Shown: positions 35,612 through 44,515 of the stretch, in pieces
How the letters are laid out: the number at the start of each line of letters is the position of its first letter
Numbering within the stretch: the first letter of the stretch is position 1
NCBI RefSeq assembly: GCF_000384115.1
Contig: NZ_KB913029.1
Span: 2,142,907-2,206,906, forward strand
Direction of reading: 5' to 3'
DNA from: Sporichthya polymorpha DSM 43042
GTDB lineage: Bacteria > Actinomycetota > Actinomycetes > Sporichthyales > Sporichthyaceae
Length of the DNA: 64,000 bases
Program-made: the position numbers and the translations under genes
The notes under the pieces: generated by a model
Seen by the model: only the letters and a program-made list of their open reading frames with translations
What the model was told of the DNA's origin: nothing
Database searches by the model: none

Positions 35612-36787
35612 GTGCAGGTCAAGCAGCTTCGAAAGTCCCCGATCGGGGCGCTGCAGCCGGTCACGCTGCACGACGCGCTGTCGGACCAGCAGATGAACAC
35701 GTTCGCGTTCGTCCCGGCGCCGTTGCCCGCGGACGTCACCTTGTCCAGTCGGACGCACAAGGCAGTCGCGGCCGCGCATCAGGCGATCGGCGAGTTGGAA
35801 GCCGGCGTACGCCGCTTGCCCAACCCGAGCCTGTTGGTCCGGCCGGCGCTGCGCCGCGAAGCCCAGAGCACCTCGGCGTTGGAAGGCACCTACGCGCCCA
35901 TCGCCGAGGTGCTGGAGGCCGACTTCGTCGAGGATTCCCGCCGCAGCCCCGAGGTCCGCGAAGTCATGAACTTCGTCCGCGCCGCCGAACGCGGGCTGGA
36001 GCTGATCGCCAAGAAGCCGATCTGTGTGACCGTCATCAACGAGTTGCAGGGGATCCTGGTCAAGGGAACCCGTGGCGATCACTACGACGCCGGGCAACTT
36101 AGACAACGTCATGTCGCGATCGGCGACGAAGGTCGCGGTGTCCAGCACGCCCGCTTTGTGCCCCCTCCCCCTGGGGCGGTCCTGATCGACGGAGTGAGCG
36201 CGTGGGAGTCCTGGATCAACGCCGAGGACGATCTCGCACTGGTGGTGAAGTGCGCCCTGGGGCACTACCAGTTCGAGACCTTGCACCCGTTCAGTGACGG
36301 CAACGGCCGCATCGGCCGCCTCATCGTGGTGCTGCAGCTGGTGCAGGAGCAGGCGCTCAGCTTCCCGCTACTGAACATCTCTCCGTGGTTCGAAGACCGC
36401 AAGGAGCAGTACAAGGATCACCTCCTCAACGTCTCCCTCACCGGGCAGTACGACGAGTGGATCCAGTTCTTCTGTCACGCCGTCGTCGCCCAAGCTCGCG
36501 ACATGATCAACCGCACCGATGATCTACTGACGATCCGTCAGCAGATCCTGGACCTGATCCGAGTCAACAAGGCACGCGGAGTGATCCTCGACATCGCCGA
36601 AGACCTGATCGGCTACCCGTACATCACCCCGAGCGAGGCCGCCCACCGCCACAACGTCACCTACCCGCCGGCCAACAATGCCCTACGCAAGCTCGAAGAA
36701 CTCGGCGTCATCCGCGAGCTCACCGGCGGCACCTACGGCCGGATTTTCGTCTGCCGGCAGGTCCTCGAGGTGATCGCTCGTCGATGA
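35612..36787 (+). CDS. Fic-family protein (AMPylase) with C-terminal winged helix
   Basis: The 391-residue protein has the Fic motif HPFSDGNGRIGR (His at about 225), which transfers AMP to target hydroxyls, and an N-terminal inhibitory helix motif STSALEGT (S-x3-E-G) that normally blocks ATP. A DUF4172-like N-terminus precedes it, and a winged helix near the end (PSEAAHRHNVTYPPANNALRKLEELG, about 335-365) suggests autoregulation. GTG 35612 has GGGGGAG nearby; an in-frame GTG 35561 lacks a ribosome site and would begin right at the TATAAAT repeat. Base use is more AT-rich than in neighbours. Confidence 0.85.
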   Translation: MQVKQLRKSPIGALQPVTLHDALSDQQMNTFAFVPAPLPADVTLSSRTHKAVAAAHQAIGELEAGVRRLPNPSLLVRPALRREAQSTSALEGTYAPIAEVLEADFVEDSRRSPEVREVMNFVRAAERGLELIAKKPICVTVINELQGILVKGTRGDHYDAGQLRQRHVAIGDEGRGVQHARFVPPPPGAVLIDGVSAWESWINAEDDLALVVKCALGHYQFETLHPFSDGNGRIGRLIVVLQLVQEQALSFPLLNISPWFEDRKEQYKDHLLNVSLTGQYDEWIQFFCHAVVAQARDMINRTDDLLTIRQQILDLIRVNKARGVILDIAEDLIGYPYITPSEAAHRHNVTYPPANNALRKLEELGVIRELTGGTYGRIFVCRQVLEVIARR

Positions 36788-36797
36788 CGGAACGGCC

Positions 36798-37154
36798 ATG
36801 ATCACAGATGTGACACCTTCATTGGGGGAATCGTTGAACAGCCAGTCCGACCAGGAAAAGACCCTGCTCGACACCCTCAGGCTGCCCCGCGACGCCGGCG
36901 GTTGCATCACGGTTGTGCGCGGGGCGGACCTCGACGCGGTGCTGTCGGCTTTCGGAGCACAATCATCCCGTGCCGTTGCTGAAGGCATGGAGGGCCCCCT
37001 GGCAGTACCCGAGTCCGGGGGACGGACGGGAGCGATCCGCCGGCACGTACACCCGGACGGGCACTCCCGTGCCGTCCCGACCCGGCACCGTCAGGTGCCG
37101 GATCTCCACGTCAGATCCGGTATCCCCCGCCGCAGAGGAGGACCTCGCCGCTGA
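36798..37154 (+). CDS. Doubtful hypothetical ORF in the 323-base gap after fic
   Basis: The gap 36788-37110 holds no clear gene. One ATG frame encodes 118 residues; the first 50 (LLDTLRLPRDAGGCITVVRG, ADLDAVLSAFG) look protein-like, the rest is Arg/Gly-rich and runs antisense into the end of the SDR gene. It may be a decayed remnant or chance. I recognise no family and no terminator. Confidence 0.2.
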   Translation: MITDVTPSLGESLNSQSDQEKTLLDTLRLPRDAGGCITVVRGADLDAVLSAFGAQSSRAVAEGMEGPLAVPESGGRTGAIRRHVHPDGHSRAVPTRHRQVPDLHVRSGIPRRRGGPRR

Positions 37155-37938
37155 CGTAGTCGGACTCCGGTTGGCAGAACAGGTAGGCGGCGCCGGCCGC
37201 CTCGGCCGGCGTTCCCGGCCGCCCGAGCGGAATGAGCGTCTTGGCCTGCTCCAGGAACTCCGGGTTGACTCCGACCTTGAGCTCGCGACCGTCGACCTCG
37301 AGCGTCGCGCCGCCGGCGGCCACCTCGGTCAGCCGGGTCAGGATGAACCCGTACGCGACGCAGTTCACCGTCACGTTGTAGCGGCCCCACTCCTTGGCCA
37401 GCGTCTTCGTCAGGCCGACGATGCCCGCCTTGGCGGCCGCGTAGTTGCTCTGGCCGACGTTGCCGCCCAGACCCGCGACCGAGGAGATGTTGACGACCTT
37501 GCGGCACGGCACGGGCTCACCGGCCTGCTGTGCTGCCTTCACGGCTCGGGAGATCACGGGCTGCGCGGCTCGCAGGATCTGGAACGGCGCCTTGAGGTGG
37601 AGGTCCAGGATCGCGTCCCACTGCTCGTCCGTCATCTTCTGGATCACGGAGTCCCAGGTGTAGCCGGCGTTGTTGACGATGATGTCGAGCCCGCCGAAAG
37701 CCTCTTCCGCGGTCTGGACGAACCGGTCCGCGAAGCCCGCCTCGGTCACACTGCCCACGCAGGTCACGGCTTGCCCGCCGAGGGCCTCGATCGCAGCGGC
37801 GGTTTCCTTCGCCGGCTCCGCATCGAGGTCGTTGACCACGACCGACGCCCCGTCCGACGCCAGCTTCAGCGCGATCTCCCGGCCGATCCCGCGACCGGAG
37901 CCGGAGACGATTGCCACCTTGCTGTCGAGCTTTCCCAC
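37111..37938 (-). CDS. SDR-family oxidoreductase (FabG/HSD-like)
   Basis: The 275-residue protein has the NAD(P) motif VSGSGRGIGREIA (about 12-24), DIIVNNAGY, catalytic Ser in VNISSVAGLGG, and YAAAKAG with catalytic Tyr and Lys. GTG 37938 has AAGGAG six bases upstream. It closes a leftward operon with two hydratases, a thiolase and an acyl-CoA dehydrogenase, so a 3-hydroxyacyl-CoA dehydrogenase step of a beta-oxidation-like path is likely. It has an insert near residue 150 relative to FabG. Confidence 0.85.
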   Translation of the reverse strand: MGKLDSKVAIVSGSGRGIGREIALKLASDGASVVVNDLDAEPAKETAAAIEALGGQAVTCVGSVTEAGFADRFVQTAEEAFGGLDIIVNNAGYTWDSVIQKMTDEQWDAILDLHLKAPFQILRAAQPVISRAVKAAQQAGEPVPCRKVVNISSVAGLGGNVGQSNYAAAKAGIVGLTKTLAKEWGRYNVTVNCVAYGFILTRLTEVAAGGATLEVDGRELKVGVNPEFLEQAKTLIPLGRPGTPAEAAGAAYLFCQPESDYVSGEVLLCGGGYRI

Positions 37939-37963
37939 GAGTTGCTCCTTGATCGGGTTGCGT

Positions 37964-38374
37964 TCAGGGGAGGGCGACGACGGCGTCACCGGTGAGGGTG
38001 ACGGTCCCGTCGGCCAGGGTCACGGTGAGTTCGACCGTGGCCTGCCGTTCGCCGTCTCTTTCGTCGACGGCGACCACGGTTCCGGTGCAGAGCGGCTGCG
38101 CGTTGACCGGCGTGATGGACGCGAAGCGCACGCGGAACGCCCGCAGGTTGCGCTGATCGGTCCAGCCGGTGAGCAGACGGCCGAGCACGGCCATCGAGAG
38201 CATTCCTTGCGCGAAGACGTCGTCGAGGCCGGCGGACCGGGCGACGTCGAGGTCGAGATGGATCGGGTTGAGATCGCCGGAGCCGCCGGCGAACAGCGCG
38301 AGCACTGTTCTCGTCAGGTCGGGGCCCTGCAACGGCGGCAGCGTGGTGCCGGGGGCCAGCTCGAGGACGGTCAT
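37964..38374 (-). CDS. MaoC-like hydratase/dehydratase
   Basis: The 136-residue hot-dog protein has the hydratase motif GDLNPIHLDLDVARSAGLDD (about 33-52), with catalytic Asp and His, then GMLSMAVLGRLLTGW. It fits an enoyl-CoA hydratase half. Its start overlaps the stop of the next upstream gene, its probable partner in a two-chain hydratase as seen in steroid side-chain degradation (ChsH-type). Confidence 0.85.
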   Translation of the reverse strand: MTVLELAPGTTLPPLQGPDLTRTVLALFAGGSGDLNPIHLDLDVARSAGLDDVFAQGMLSMAVLGRLLTGWTDQRNLRAFRVRFASITPVNAQPLCTGTVVAVDERDGERQATVELTVTLADGTVTLTGDAVVALP

Positions 38375-38832
38375 CGTGATTCTCCCGCCGTCTCGAGCTC
38401 ACGCACGACCAGCGTCGTGCGCAGGCAGGCGACCACCTCGCCGGCACGGGTGACCTCGGTCTCCCGGACGAGGAACTTCAGGGCGCCGCCCTTCTTCTCG
38501 TACGTGTCGACGAGGGTGCTCCGCGCCTGGACGACGTCGCCGGCGAACACCGGGGAGAGGTAGGTGAACTCCTGCCCGCCGTGCAGGAGCGCCCGCAGGT
38601 CGACGCCGAGCTCATCGAGCCACCCCGTCGGTGCGGGTCCTTCCAGTTCGACCCCGAACAGATAGGTCGGCGGGACGAGAAGGTCGGGGAACCCGGCCCG
38701 TCGCGCCGCGTCGACGTCGGTGTACACCGGGTCCGTCTCACCGGTCGACTGCGCGAACAACCGCAGCCGGCCGCGTTCGACCGTCATTTCGACCGGTGGG
38801 GTCGTCAGTCCGACCGCGTGGGCGAAGCTCAT
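38371..38832 (-). CDS. MaoC N-terminal-like dehydratase subunit (FAS1-like)
   Basis: The 153-residue protein has the N-terminal MaoC half (VERGRLRLFAQSTGETDPVYTD, PPTYLFGVELEG) without the catalytic Asp-His pair of its neighbour. In this family one subunit is structural and the other catalytic. It overlaps both neighbours by four bases, showing tight coupling with the thiolase and the MaoC-like gene. Confidence 0.85.
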   Translation of the reverse strand: MSFAHAVGLTTPPVEMTVERGRLRLFAQSTGETDPVYTDVDAARRAGFPDLLVPPTYLFGVELEGPAPTGWLDELGVDLRALLHGGQEFTYLSPVFAGDVVQARSTLVDTYEKKGGALKFLVRETEVTRAGEVVACLRTTLVVRELETAGESR

Positions 38833-40019
38833 CGGCCGGCCCGTTCGTAGAGCGTGACGACGCAGGCGCCGCCCAGACCGAGGTTGTGCTGAAGGGCGAG
38901 CGGGAGGTTCCCTTCGACCTGGCGCGCCCCGGCTTCGCCGCGCAGTTGCCACACCAGTTCCGCGCACTGGGCGAGCCCGGTCGCGCCCAGGGGGTGGCCC
39001 TTGGACAGCAGCCCCCCGGACGGGTTGGTGACGACGCGACCGCCGTAGGTGTTGTCGCCGGCGAGAACGAACTTCTCCGCCCCGCCCTCCTCGACCAGGC
39101 CCAACGACTCGTAGCTGAGGACTTCGTTGGTGGAGAAGCAGTCGTGCAGCTCGGCCACCCGGATGTCCAGGGGATCGACGCCGGACTCTGCGTAGACCTG
39201 ATCGGCGGCGCGCTTGGCCATCTCGTAGCCGACGAGGTTGATCATGGAGGTGCCGTCGTCGAAGGTGCCTGGCCCGTCGGTGGTCATCGCCTGCGCGCGA
39301 ATGCGGACCGGTGCCCGCACGCCGTGACGGGCGGCGAACTCCGCGCTGCAGATGACCGCGGCCGCGGCGCCGCAGGTGGGCGGGCAGCACTGCAGCCGCG
39401 TCAGCGGACCGTAGATGTGGGGGGAGTTCAGCACCTCGTCCTCGGTGACGAGATTGCGGAACACCGCGTACGGGTTGTTGGCGGCGTGCCGGCGGGCCTT
39501 GACCGAGATCTTCGCGAATAGCGCCGGGTTGACCCCGTAGCGCTCGGCGTACTCCGCTCCGGCACCGCCGAACATCTGGGCGGCCTGCGGGGCCTCCGTG
39601 CGGGTCTGGATGCGGTCCATCGCCTGGTTGGTCCGGCCGAGCGCGTCGGGCCGGTCGTCGAACACCGCGTTGAGGGCGCCCTTGCGCATCTGTTCGAAGC
39701 CCAGCGCCAGAACGCAATCCACCATGCCGGACGCGACGGCCTGCCGCGCCAGCCACAGCGCGGACGAGCCGGTCGAGCAGTTGTTGTTGACGTTGACGAT
39801 CGGCACCCCCGACAGGCCGACGCCGTAGAGCGCGGCCTGGCCCGATGTCGAGTCCCCGTACACGTAGCCCACGTACGCCTGCTGGACCCGTTGGTAGTCC
39901 AGACCGGAGTCCGCGAGGGCCGCGCGTGCCGCCGCTTCCCCCATCACGTCGTAGGAATCCGATGTGCCCGGCTTGGCGAACGGGATCATGCCGACCCCGG
40001 CAACAACGACGTCAGACAT
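38829..40019 (-). CDS. Thiolase-family protein (SCP-x/Ltp-like acetyl-CoA acetyltransferase)
   Basis: The 396-residue protein has the thiolase nucleophile region NVNNNCSTGSSALWLARQAV (Cys at about 81), AELHDCFSTNEVLSYE in the middle and the C-terminal NPSGGLLSKGHPLGATGLAQ (His at about 349). The sterol-carrier-like thiolase subgroup cleaves or forms branched beta-ketoacyl-CoA or performs retro-aldol side-chain cleavage. The partner MaoC-like genes support a role in breakdown of a bulky acyl-CoA. Confidence 0.87.
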   Translation of the reverse strand: MSDVVVAGVGMIPFAKPGTSDSYDVMGEAAARAALADSGLDYQRVQQAYVGYVYGDSTSGQAALYGVGLSGVPIVNVNNNCSTGSSALWLARQAVASGMVDCVLALGFEQMRKGALNAVFDDRPDALGRTNQAMDRIQTRTEAPQAAQMFGGAGAEYAERYGVNPALFAKISVKARRHAANNPYAVFRNLVTEDEVLNSPHIYGPLTRLQCCPPTCGAAAAVICSAEFAARHGVRAPVRIRAQAMTTDGPGTFDDGTSMINLVGYEMAKRAADQVYAESGVDPLDIRVAELHDCFSTNEVLSYESLGLVEEGGAEKFVLAGDNTYGGRVVTNPSGGLLSKGHPLGATGLAQCAELVWQLRGEAGARQVEGNLPLALQHNLGLGGACVVTLYERAGR

Positions 40020-41229
40020 TGCTCACTCCCTCGAAGGACCAGGGCGCAGCCGCCCCGGGTTGGACCAGGCGGCGGGCGACGACCATGCGGTGAACTTCGT
40101 CAGGGCCGTCGTAGAGACGGGCGTAGCGAGCGTCGCGATACATCTTGGCCAGCGGGGTGTCCTCGGTGACCCCCATGGCTCCGTAGACCTGAATCGCCCG
40201 GTCGATGACGTTGTGCAGGTACTCCGCGCCGCGGAACTTGATGAGGCTGATGGCCACCCGGTCGTCACCGCCCTGGTCGACCACGCGGGCGGCCTCCAGG
40301 GTCATGAGCCGATGGGCCTGGATGTCGGCGGCGGACTCGGCGATGTAGCGGCGGATCTCGCCCTTCTCGTGCAGGTAGGACCCGTGGGCGTAGCGCGTTC
40401 GGGCGCGCTCGCACATCAACTCGAACGCGCGCTGCATCTGACCGAGCCAGCGCATGCAGTGGAAGATGCGACCCGGCCCGAGCCGGCCCTGCGCCACCGC
40501 GAAGGCGTTGCCGCGCGGGCCGAACAGGTTCTCCTTCGGCACCCGGACATCGGTGAAGCGCAGCTCGCAGTGGTTGCCGCCTTCGTGCCCCATCGTGCGG
40601 ATGACGCGGACGAGCTCGTAGCCCGGTGTGTCGGTCGGCACGATGATCGCCGAGAACTGACGGTGGGGCGGCGCGTCCGGATCGGTCTTGGCCCAGACCA
40701 GGACGGCGGGCGCGAGGTTGGCCCAGGAGGTGAACCACTTGGCCCCGTTGATAACCCACTCGTCGCCGTCGAGCACGGCCGTGGTCTGCATCTGGGTGGG
40801 GTCGGAGCCGGCCGCGTCCGGTTCGGTCAGGCCGATGGCGATCCAGGGGTAGTCGCCGTTGACCAGGCCCGTGAGCCACCGCTCCTTCTGGGCCTCGGTT
40901 CCGTAGCGGTCCCACATGATCGTGTCGTGCTGGGTCATGGAGCCGACGGCGAGCATGCCGTGCTCGGAGCGGCCGATGATCTCGTTCAGGTGGACGAACT
41001 CCATGAACGACAGACCCTGTCCGCCGAGGGCGACCGGGTGGCCGAGCGCCCACAGGCCGCGGCGTTGGGCCTCGGCGCGCAGTTCGGCCACCACCTTGGC
41101 CCGTTGCTCGCCGCCGGCGTCGATGAGGTGCTCGGCGGGGCAGACCTCGTTGTCGATGAAATCGAGCATGGTGCCGCGTAACTCGCGCACGCGATCGGTC
41201 AGCCCGGGGGAGGCGAATGTCGTCGTCAT
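40012..41229 (-). CDS. Acyl-CoA dehydrogenase
   Basis: The 405-residue flavoprotein has the FAD/substrate motifs IAIGLTEPDAAGSDPTQMQT and WVINGAKWFTSWANLAPA (about 125-175), GPGRIFHCMRWLGQMQRAFE, and the C-terminal QVYGAMGVTEDTPLAKMYRD. It dehydrogenates an acyl-CoA. ATG 41229 lies 44 bases from the centre of operator site 41268-41278 and is probably a leaderless start. It is first in the leftward operon that runs to 37111. Confidence 0.88.
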   Translation of the reverse strand: MTTTFASPGLTDRVRELRGTMLDFIDNEVCPAEHLIDAGGEQRAKVVAELRAEAQRRGLWALGHPVALGGQGLSFMEFVHLNEIIGRSEHGMLAVGSMTQHDTIMWDRYGTEAQKERWLTGLVNGDYPWIAIGLTEPDAAGSDPTQMQTTAVLDGDEWVINGAKWFTSWANLAPAVLVWAKTDPDAPPHRQFSAIIVPTDTPGYELVRVIRTMGHEGGNHCELRFTDVRVPKENLFGPRGNAFAVAQGRLGPGRIFHCMRWLGQMQRAFELMCERARTRYAHGSYLHEKGEIRRYIAESAADIQAHRLMTLEAARVVDQGGDDRVAISLIKFRGAEYLHNVIDRAIQVYGAMGVTEDTPLAKMYRDARYARLYDGPDEVHRMVVARRLVQPGAAAPWSFEGVSNV

Positions 41230-41267
41230 GCGATGAACTCTGCAGCCGCGTCGGCAGGCCGCCCACC

Positions 41268-41278
41268 GCAATCACTAC
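41268..41278 (-). promoter_or_regulatory. GTAGNNNYTAC operator, acyl-CoA dehydrogenase promoter
   Basis: Reverse strand GTAGTGATTGC, one mismatch from the consensus. CAGAGT follows after 25 bases at the -10 position, and ATG 41229 lies at the predicted +2. Confidence 0.6.
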
Positions 41279-41295
41279 TGGGCTTGGGACGTCCA

Positions 41296-41306
41296 GTAGC
41301 GCTTAC
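41296..41306 (+). promoter_or_regulatory. GTAGNNNYTAC operator, CoA ligase promoter
   Basis: GTAGCGCTTAC, followed after 25 bases by TAGCGT (41332-41337), a good -10. Transcription would start near 41344, 27 bases before the CoA ligase GTG. Confidence 0.7.
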
Positions 41307-41370
41307 GCGTGTCGACCGTGGGCGTCCTTCCTAGCGTGATGTCGGGTCCACGACATCGACGGAGGCACCA

Positions 41371-42843
41371 GTGACGATGCGCGAGACAGGCACGCCGTTC
41401 GGCTCGGCGCTGGAGGCTCTTGCCCTGGCGGAGCCGGATCGTCCGGCGGTGACGTGCGAGGACCGGACGGTGAGCCGGGCGGAACTCCTCGCCGGCGTGC
41501 GCGCCGTCGCGGCCGAGTTCTCGGCCCGCGGCGTGCGGCGCGGCGACGTCGTCAGCATCGGGCTGCCGAACTGCATCGAACTCGTGCAGGCGCTGTTCGC
41601 GACCTGGTGGATCGGAGCCACCCCCGCGCCCTTCTCGCACCGGCTTCCCGCCGCCGAACGACGGCAGATCCTCGAGCTGGCCGCACCCGCCCTGGTGGTG
41701 GGCGAGGCCGGTGCGGAGGGCACCGATCTCACGGTTGAACAGATGTCCGCGGCTGACCGAGCCGACCGGGCCGACCGTGAACCGGGCCCCGCCCTGGTGT
41801 CTCCGGTCTGGAAGATCATTACCAGCGGCGGCAGCACCGGTCGGCCGAAGCTGATCGTGTCGAGCAAGGCTGCAGTGGCCGAGGACGCCAGCACCGCGGC
41901 CAAGCTGATGGGCCTGCCCTACGGCGGCTGCGTGCTGATGCCGGCGCCGCTGTCGCACAGCGCCCCGTTCTCGATCACCGTCAACAGCCTGCTGCGGGGA
42001 AGTCACGTCGTGCTCATGACCCGCTTCGACCCCGACGGGGTACTTGAGCTGATCGAGCGGCACCGGATCGGGTGGTGCTATCTGGTGCCGACCATGATGC
42101 AGCGGATCCTGCGGCTGCCGGATGCCGAGCGGCTCGGCCGCGACGTCGGATCGGTCGAGATCGTGTTCCACATGGCGGCGCCGTGCCCGGCGTGGTTGAA
42201 GCGGGCGTGGATCGACTGGCTCGGCGCCGATCGGATCTGGGAGATGTACGGCGGGTCCGAGGGTCAGGCGATGTGCGTGATCCGCGGCGACGAGTGGCTG
42301 GAACACCCCGGGTCGGTGGGACGCCCGGCCGTCGGCGAGATCGAGGTGAGGGACGAGAGCGGTGACCCCCTCGAGCCAGGGCTGGTCGGCGAGCTCTGGC
42401 TGCGCCGCGGTGCCGGCGCCCCGTCGCCGTACCGCTACATCGGCGCGGAGGCGCGAGCGTCGGCCGACGGATGGGAGTCGCTGGGGGACATGGGTCGGGT
42501 GGACTCCGACGGCTACGTGTACATCACCGACCGGCGGACCGACATGTTCGTCGTCGGTGGAGCGAACGTGTACCCGGCCGAGATCGAGGCGGTGCTGGAC
42601 GAGCATCCGGCGGTCCGGTCGAGCTGTGTCATCGGGCTGCCGCACGAGGACCTGGGTTCGGTCCCGCACGCTCTCATCCAGCTCGCGATGCCGGTGGAGG
42701 ACGCCGAGTTGTTCGCCCACGTCCGGGATCGCCTGGCCCCGTACAAGGTTCCGCGGTCGCTCGAACGCACGGAGGCGCCGCTTCGCGACGATGCCGGCAA
42801 GGTACGCCGGTCCGCGCTGCGGGCCGAACGCCTGGGAGCGTGA
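41371..42843 (+). CDS. AMP-forming acyl-CoA synthetase (CoA ligase)
   Basis: The 490-residue ANL enzyme has the P-loop ITSGGSTGRPKLIVS (about 150-164), YGGSEGQ (about 292-298), the hinge DGYVYITDRRTDMFVVGGANVYPAEIE, and the catalytic Lys in DDAGKVRRSAL near the C-terminus. It activates a carboxylic acid to its CoA ester. GTG 41371 has GGAGG five bases upstream. It diverges from the acyl-CoA dehydrogenase and converges with the monooxygenase. Confidence 0.88.
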   Translation: MTMRETGTPFGSALEALALAEPDRPAVTCEDRTVSRAELLAGVRAVAAEFSARGVRRGDVVSIGLPNCIELVQALFATWWIGATPAPFSHRLPAAERRQILELAAPALVVGEAGAEGTDLTVEQMSAADRADRADREPGPALVSPVWKIITSGGSTGRPKLIVSSKAAVAEDASTAAKLMGLPYGGCVLMPAPLSHSAPFSITVNSLLRGSHVVLMTRFDPDGVLELIERHRIGWCYLVPTMMQRILRLPDAERLGRDVGSVEIVFHMAAPCPAWLKRAWIDWLGADRIWEMYGGSEGQAMCVIRGDEWLEHPGSVGRPAVGEIEVRDESGDPLEPGLVGELWLRRGAGAPSPYRYIGAEARASADGWESLGDMGRVDSDGYVYITDRRTDMFVVGGANVYPAEIEAVLDEHPAVRSSCVIGLPHEDLGSVPHALIQLAMPVEDAELFAHVRDRLAPYKVPRSLERTEAPLRDDAGKVRRSALRAERLGA

Positions 42844-42846
42844 GCC

Positions 42847-44508
42847 CTACGCGTTGGTGGACGGCTGGACGACCGAGGCGAGTCGTAGACCCCGATATCC
42901 CTGCGCGGCGACCTCGTCGCACACGGCGCGATACGTCGTCGCTCCCCCCGCGTACGGCAGGATCACCCGCGGCTTGCCGGGAATGTTCGCACCGACGTAC
43001 CAGGAGTCGACGCCGTTGAAGGCCGACTTCTCGTACGCCGTCCGGACCTCGTGCATCCAGTCCTCCTGCGCGTCCGGGGTGGCCTCGATCGAATCGGCTC
43101 CCACGGTCCGGGCGTGCACGAGCAGGTCTCCGAGCCATTCGACCTGCTGCTCGATGGCCAGGACGACGGTGGCGAGAACGGAGGGACTGCCCGGACCCGC
43201 GATGACGAAGAAGTTCGGGAACTGGTGCACCGCAAGACCCAGAAAGGTCTGGGGGCCGTCGGCCCAGGCGTCGCGCAGGTTGCGCCCGTCCCGTCCGCTG
43301 ACGTTCAACCGGAACAGCGAACCGGTCATCGCGTCGTAGCCGGTGGCGAACACGATGAGGTCGAGGTCGTACTCCGCCTCGTCGGTCCGTAGCCCGGTCG
43401 GGGTCAGGCCGGTGATCGGGTGCGCGCGGACGTCGACGAGGTCGACGTGCGGAAGGTTGAAGGTGCGGTAGTAGTTGGTGTCCAGGGTCGGTCGGCGCCC
43501 GTTGAACGGGAACGACCGCGGCGTCAGGGCTTCCCGCTTGTCCGGATCGCTGACGATGTCCGCGATCCGGTCGCGGATGAACTGGGACAGGTACTCGCCG
43601 GCGACGGGGTCGGTCGAGGTGTCGGTGTAGGCCCGTGCGATGCCCAGGCCGCCGTCCGCCCAATAGCGCCGCAGGACTTCCTGCCGCAGCTCCGGCGGAT
43701 CCGCGAGCATCGGGCGACCCTCGGTCGGATAGACCTGGCTGTTGCTCGCCCTCAACCCGGCCTGGCGCAGCTCCGGGTAGGTGGCCTTGACCTGGGCGAG
43801 CTCCTCTTCCGTGAGAGGTCGGTTGCCCGCCGGGATGGAATAGCACGGCGTGCGCTGAAACACCGTCAGATGATCGGCTTCCTGAGCGACCAGGGGAATC
43901 ATCTGGACGCCTGAGGACCCGGTTCCGATGATGCCGACCCGCTTGCCCGCCAGGTCGACGCCGTCGTGCGGCCACGCTCCGGGATGGTGGATCTCACCCT
44001 GGAAGCTTTCGATCCCGGGCAGGTCGGGGATCTGCGGGGACGACAGTCCGCCCACGGCGGCGATCAGGAACTTCGCCTGCACGACCGCTCCGGAATCGGT
44101 GCGGACGGTCCACGAGGTCCCCGACTCGTCCAGATCGGCCGCGGCGACCCGGGTGTTCAGGGTGATGCCCGAGGCCAGGTCGAACCTGTCCACGACGTGT
44201 TCGATGTAGGCGAGGATCTCCGGTTGCGCGGCGTACCGCTCGGTCCACACCCAGTCCTGCTGCAGGTCCTCGTCGAAGGAGTAGGAGTACTGGACGCTCG
44301 GGACGTCGCAACGGGCTCCGGGGTAGCGGTTCCAGTACCAGGTTCCGCCCACCCCGCCGCCGGCCTCCACGACATGGGCGTCGAAACCCAGACCGCGCAG
44401 CCGGTGCAGGGCATAGATGCCACCGAACCCGGCGCCCACGATCAGGACCTCGCAACGCGTGGGCAACGGGGCGAACTCGGCCGGCGGGGTCGGGGATTCC
44501 GTGCTCAC
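42847..44508 (-). CDS. Baeyer-Villiger-type flavin monooxygenase
   Basis: The 553-residue protein has the FAD motif VGAGFGGIYALHRLRGLGF (about 24-42), the class I BVMO fingerprint FQGEIHHPGAWPHD (FxGxxxHxxxWP, about 168-181), and the NADPH motif GIIGTGSSGVQMI (about 192-204). The cyclohexanone-monooxygenase-like start GGTWYWNRYPGARCDVPSVQ is also clear. It inserts oxygen next to a ketone to give an ester or lactone. GTG 44508 lies seven bases after the aldehyde dehydrogenase stop, in one operon. Confidence 0.92.
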   Translation of the reverse strand: MSTESPTPPAEFAPLPTRCEVLIVGAGFGGIYALHRLRGLGFDAHVVEAGGGVGGTWYWNRYPGARCDVPSVQYSYSFDEDLQQDWVWTERYAAQPEILAYIEHVVDRFDLASGITLNTRVAAADLDESGTSWTVRTDSGAVVQAKFLIAAVGGLSSPQIPDLPGIESFQGEIHHPGAWPHDGVDLAGKRVGIIGTGSSGVQMIPLVAQEADHLTVFQRTPCYSIPAGNRPLTEEELAQVKATYPELRQAGLRASNSQVYPTEGRPMLADPPELRQEVLRRYWADGGLGIARAYTDTSTDPVAGEYLSQFIRDRIADIVSDPDKREALTPRSFPFNGRRPTLDTNYYRTFNLPHVDLVDVRAHPITGLTPTGLRTDEAEYDLDLIVFATGYDAMTGSLFRLNVSGRDGRNLRDAWADGPQTFLGLAVHQFPNFFVIAGPGSPSVLATVVLAIEQQVEWLGDLLVHARTVGADSIEATPDAQEDWMHEVRTAYEKSAFNGVDSWYVGANIPGKPRVILPYAGGATTYRAVCDEVAAQGYRGLRLASVVQPSTNA

Positions 44509-44515
44509 GACGACC

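Noticed and set aside
35295-37110. tRNA-Thr as attachment site of an integrative element
   Set aside because: I found no direct repeat of the tRNA 3' end downstream and no integrase gene, so an island with att sites cannot be claimed.
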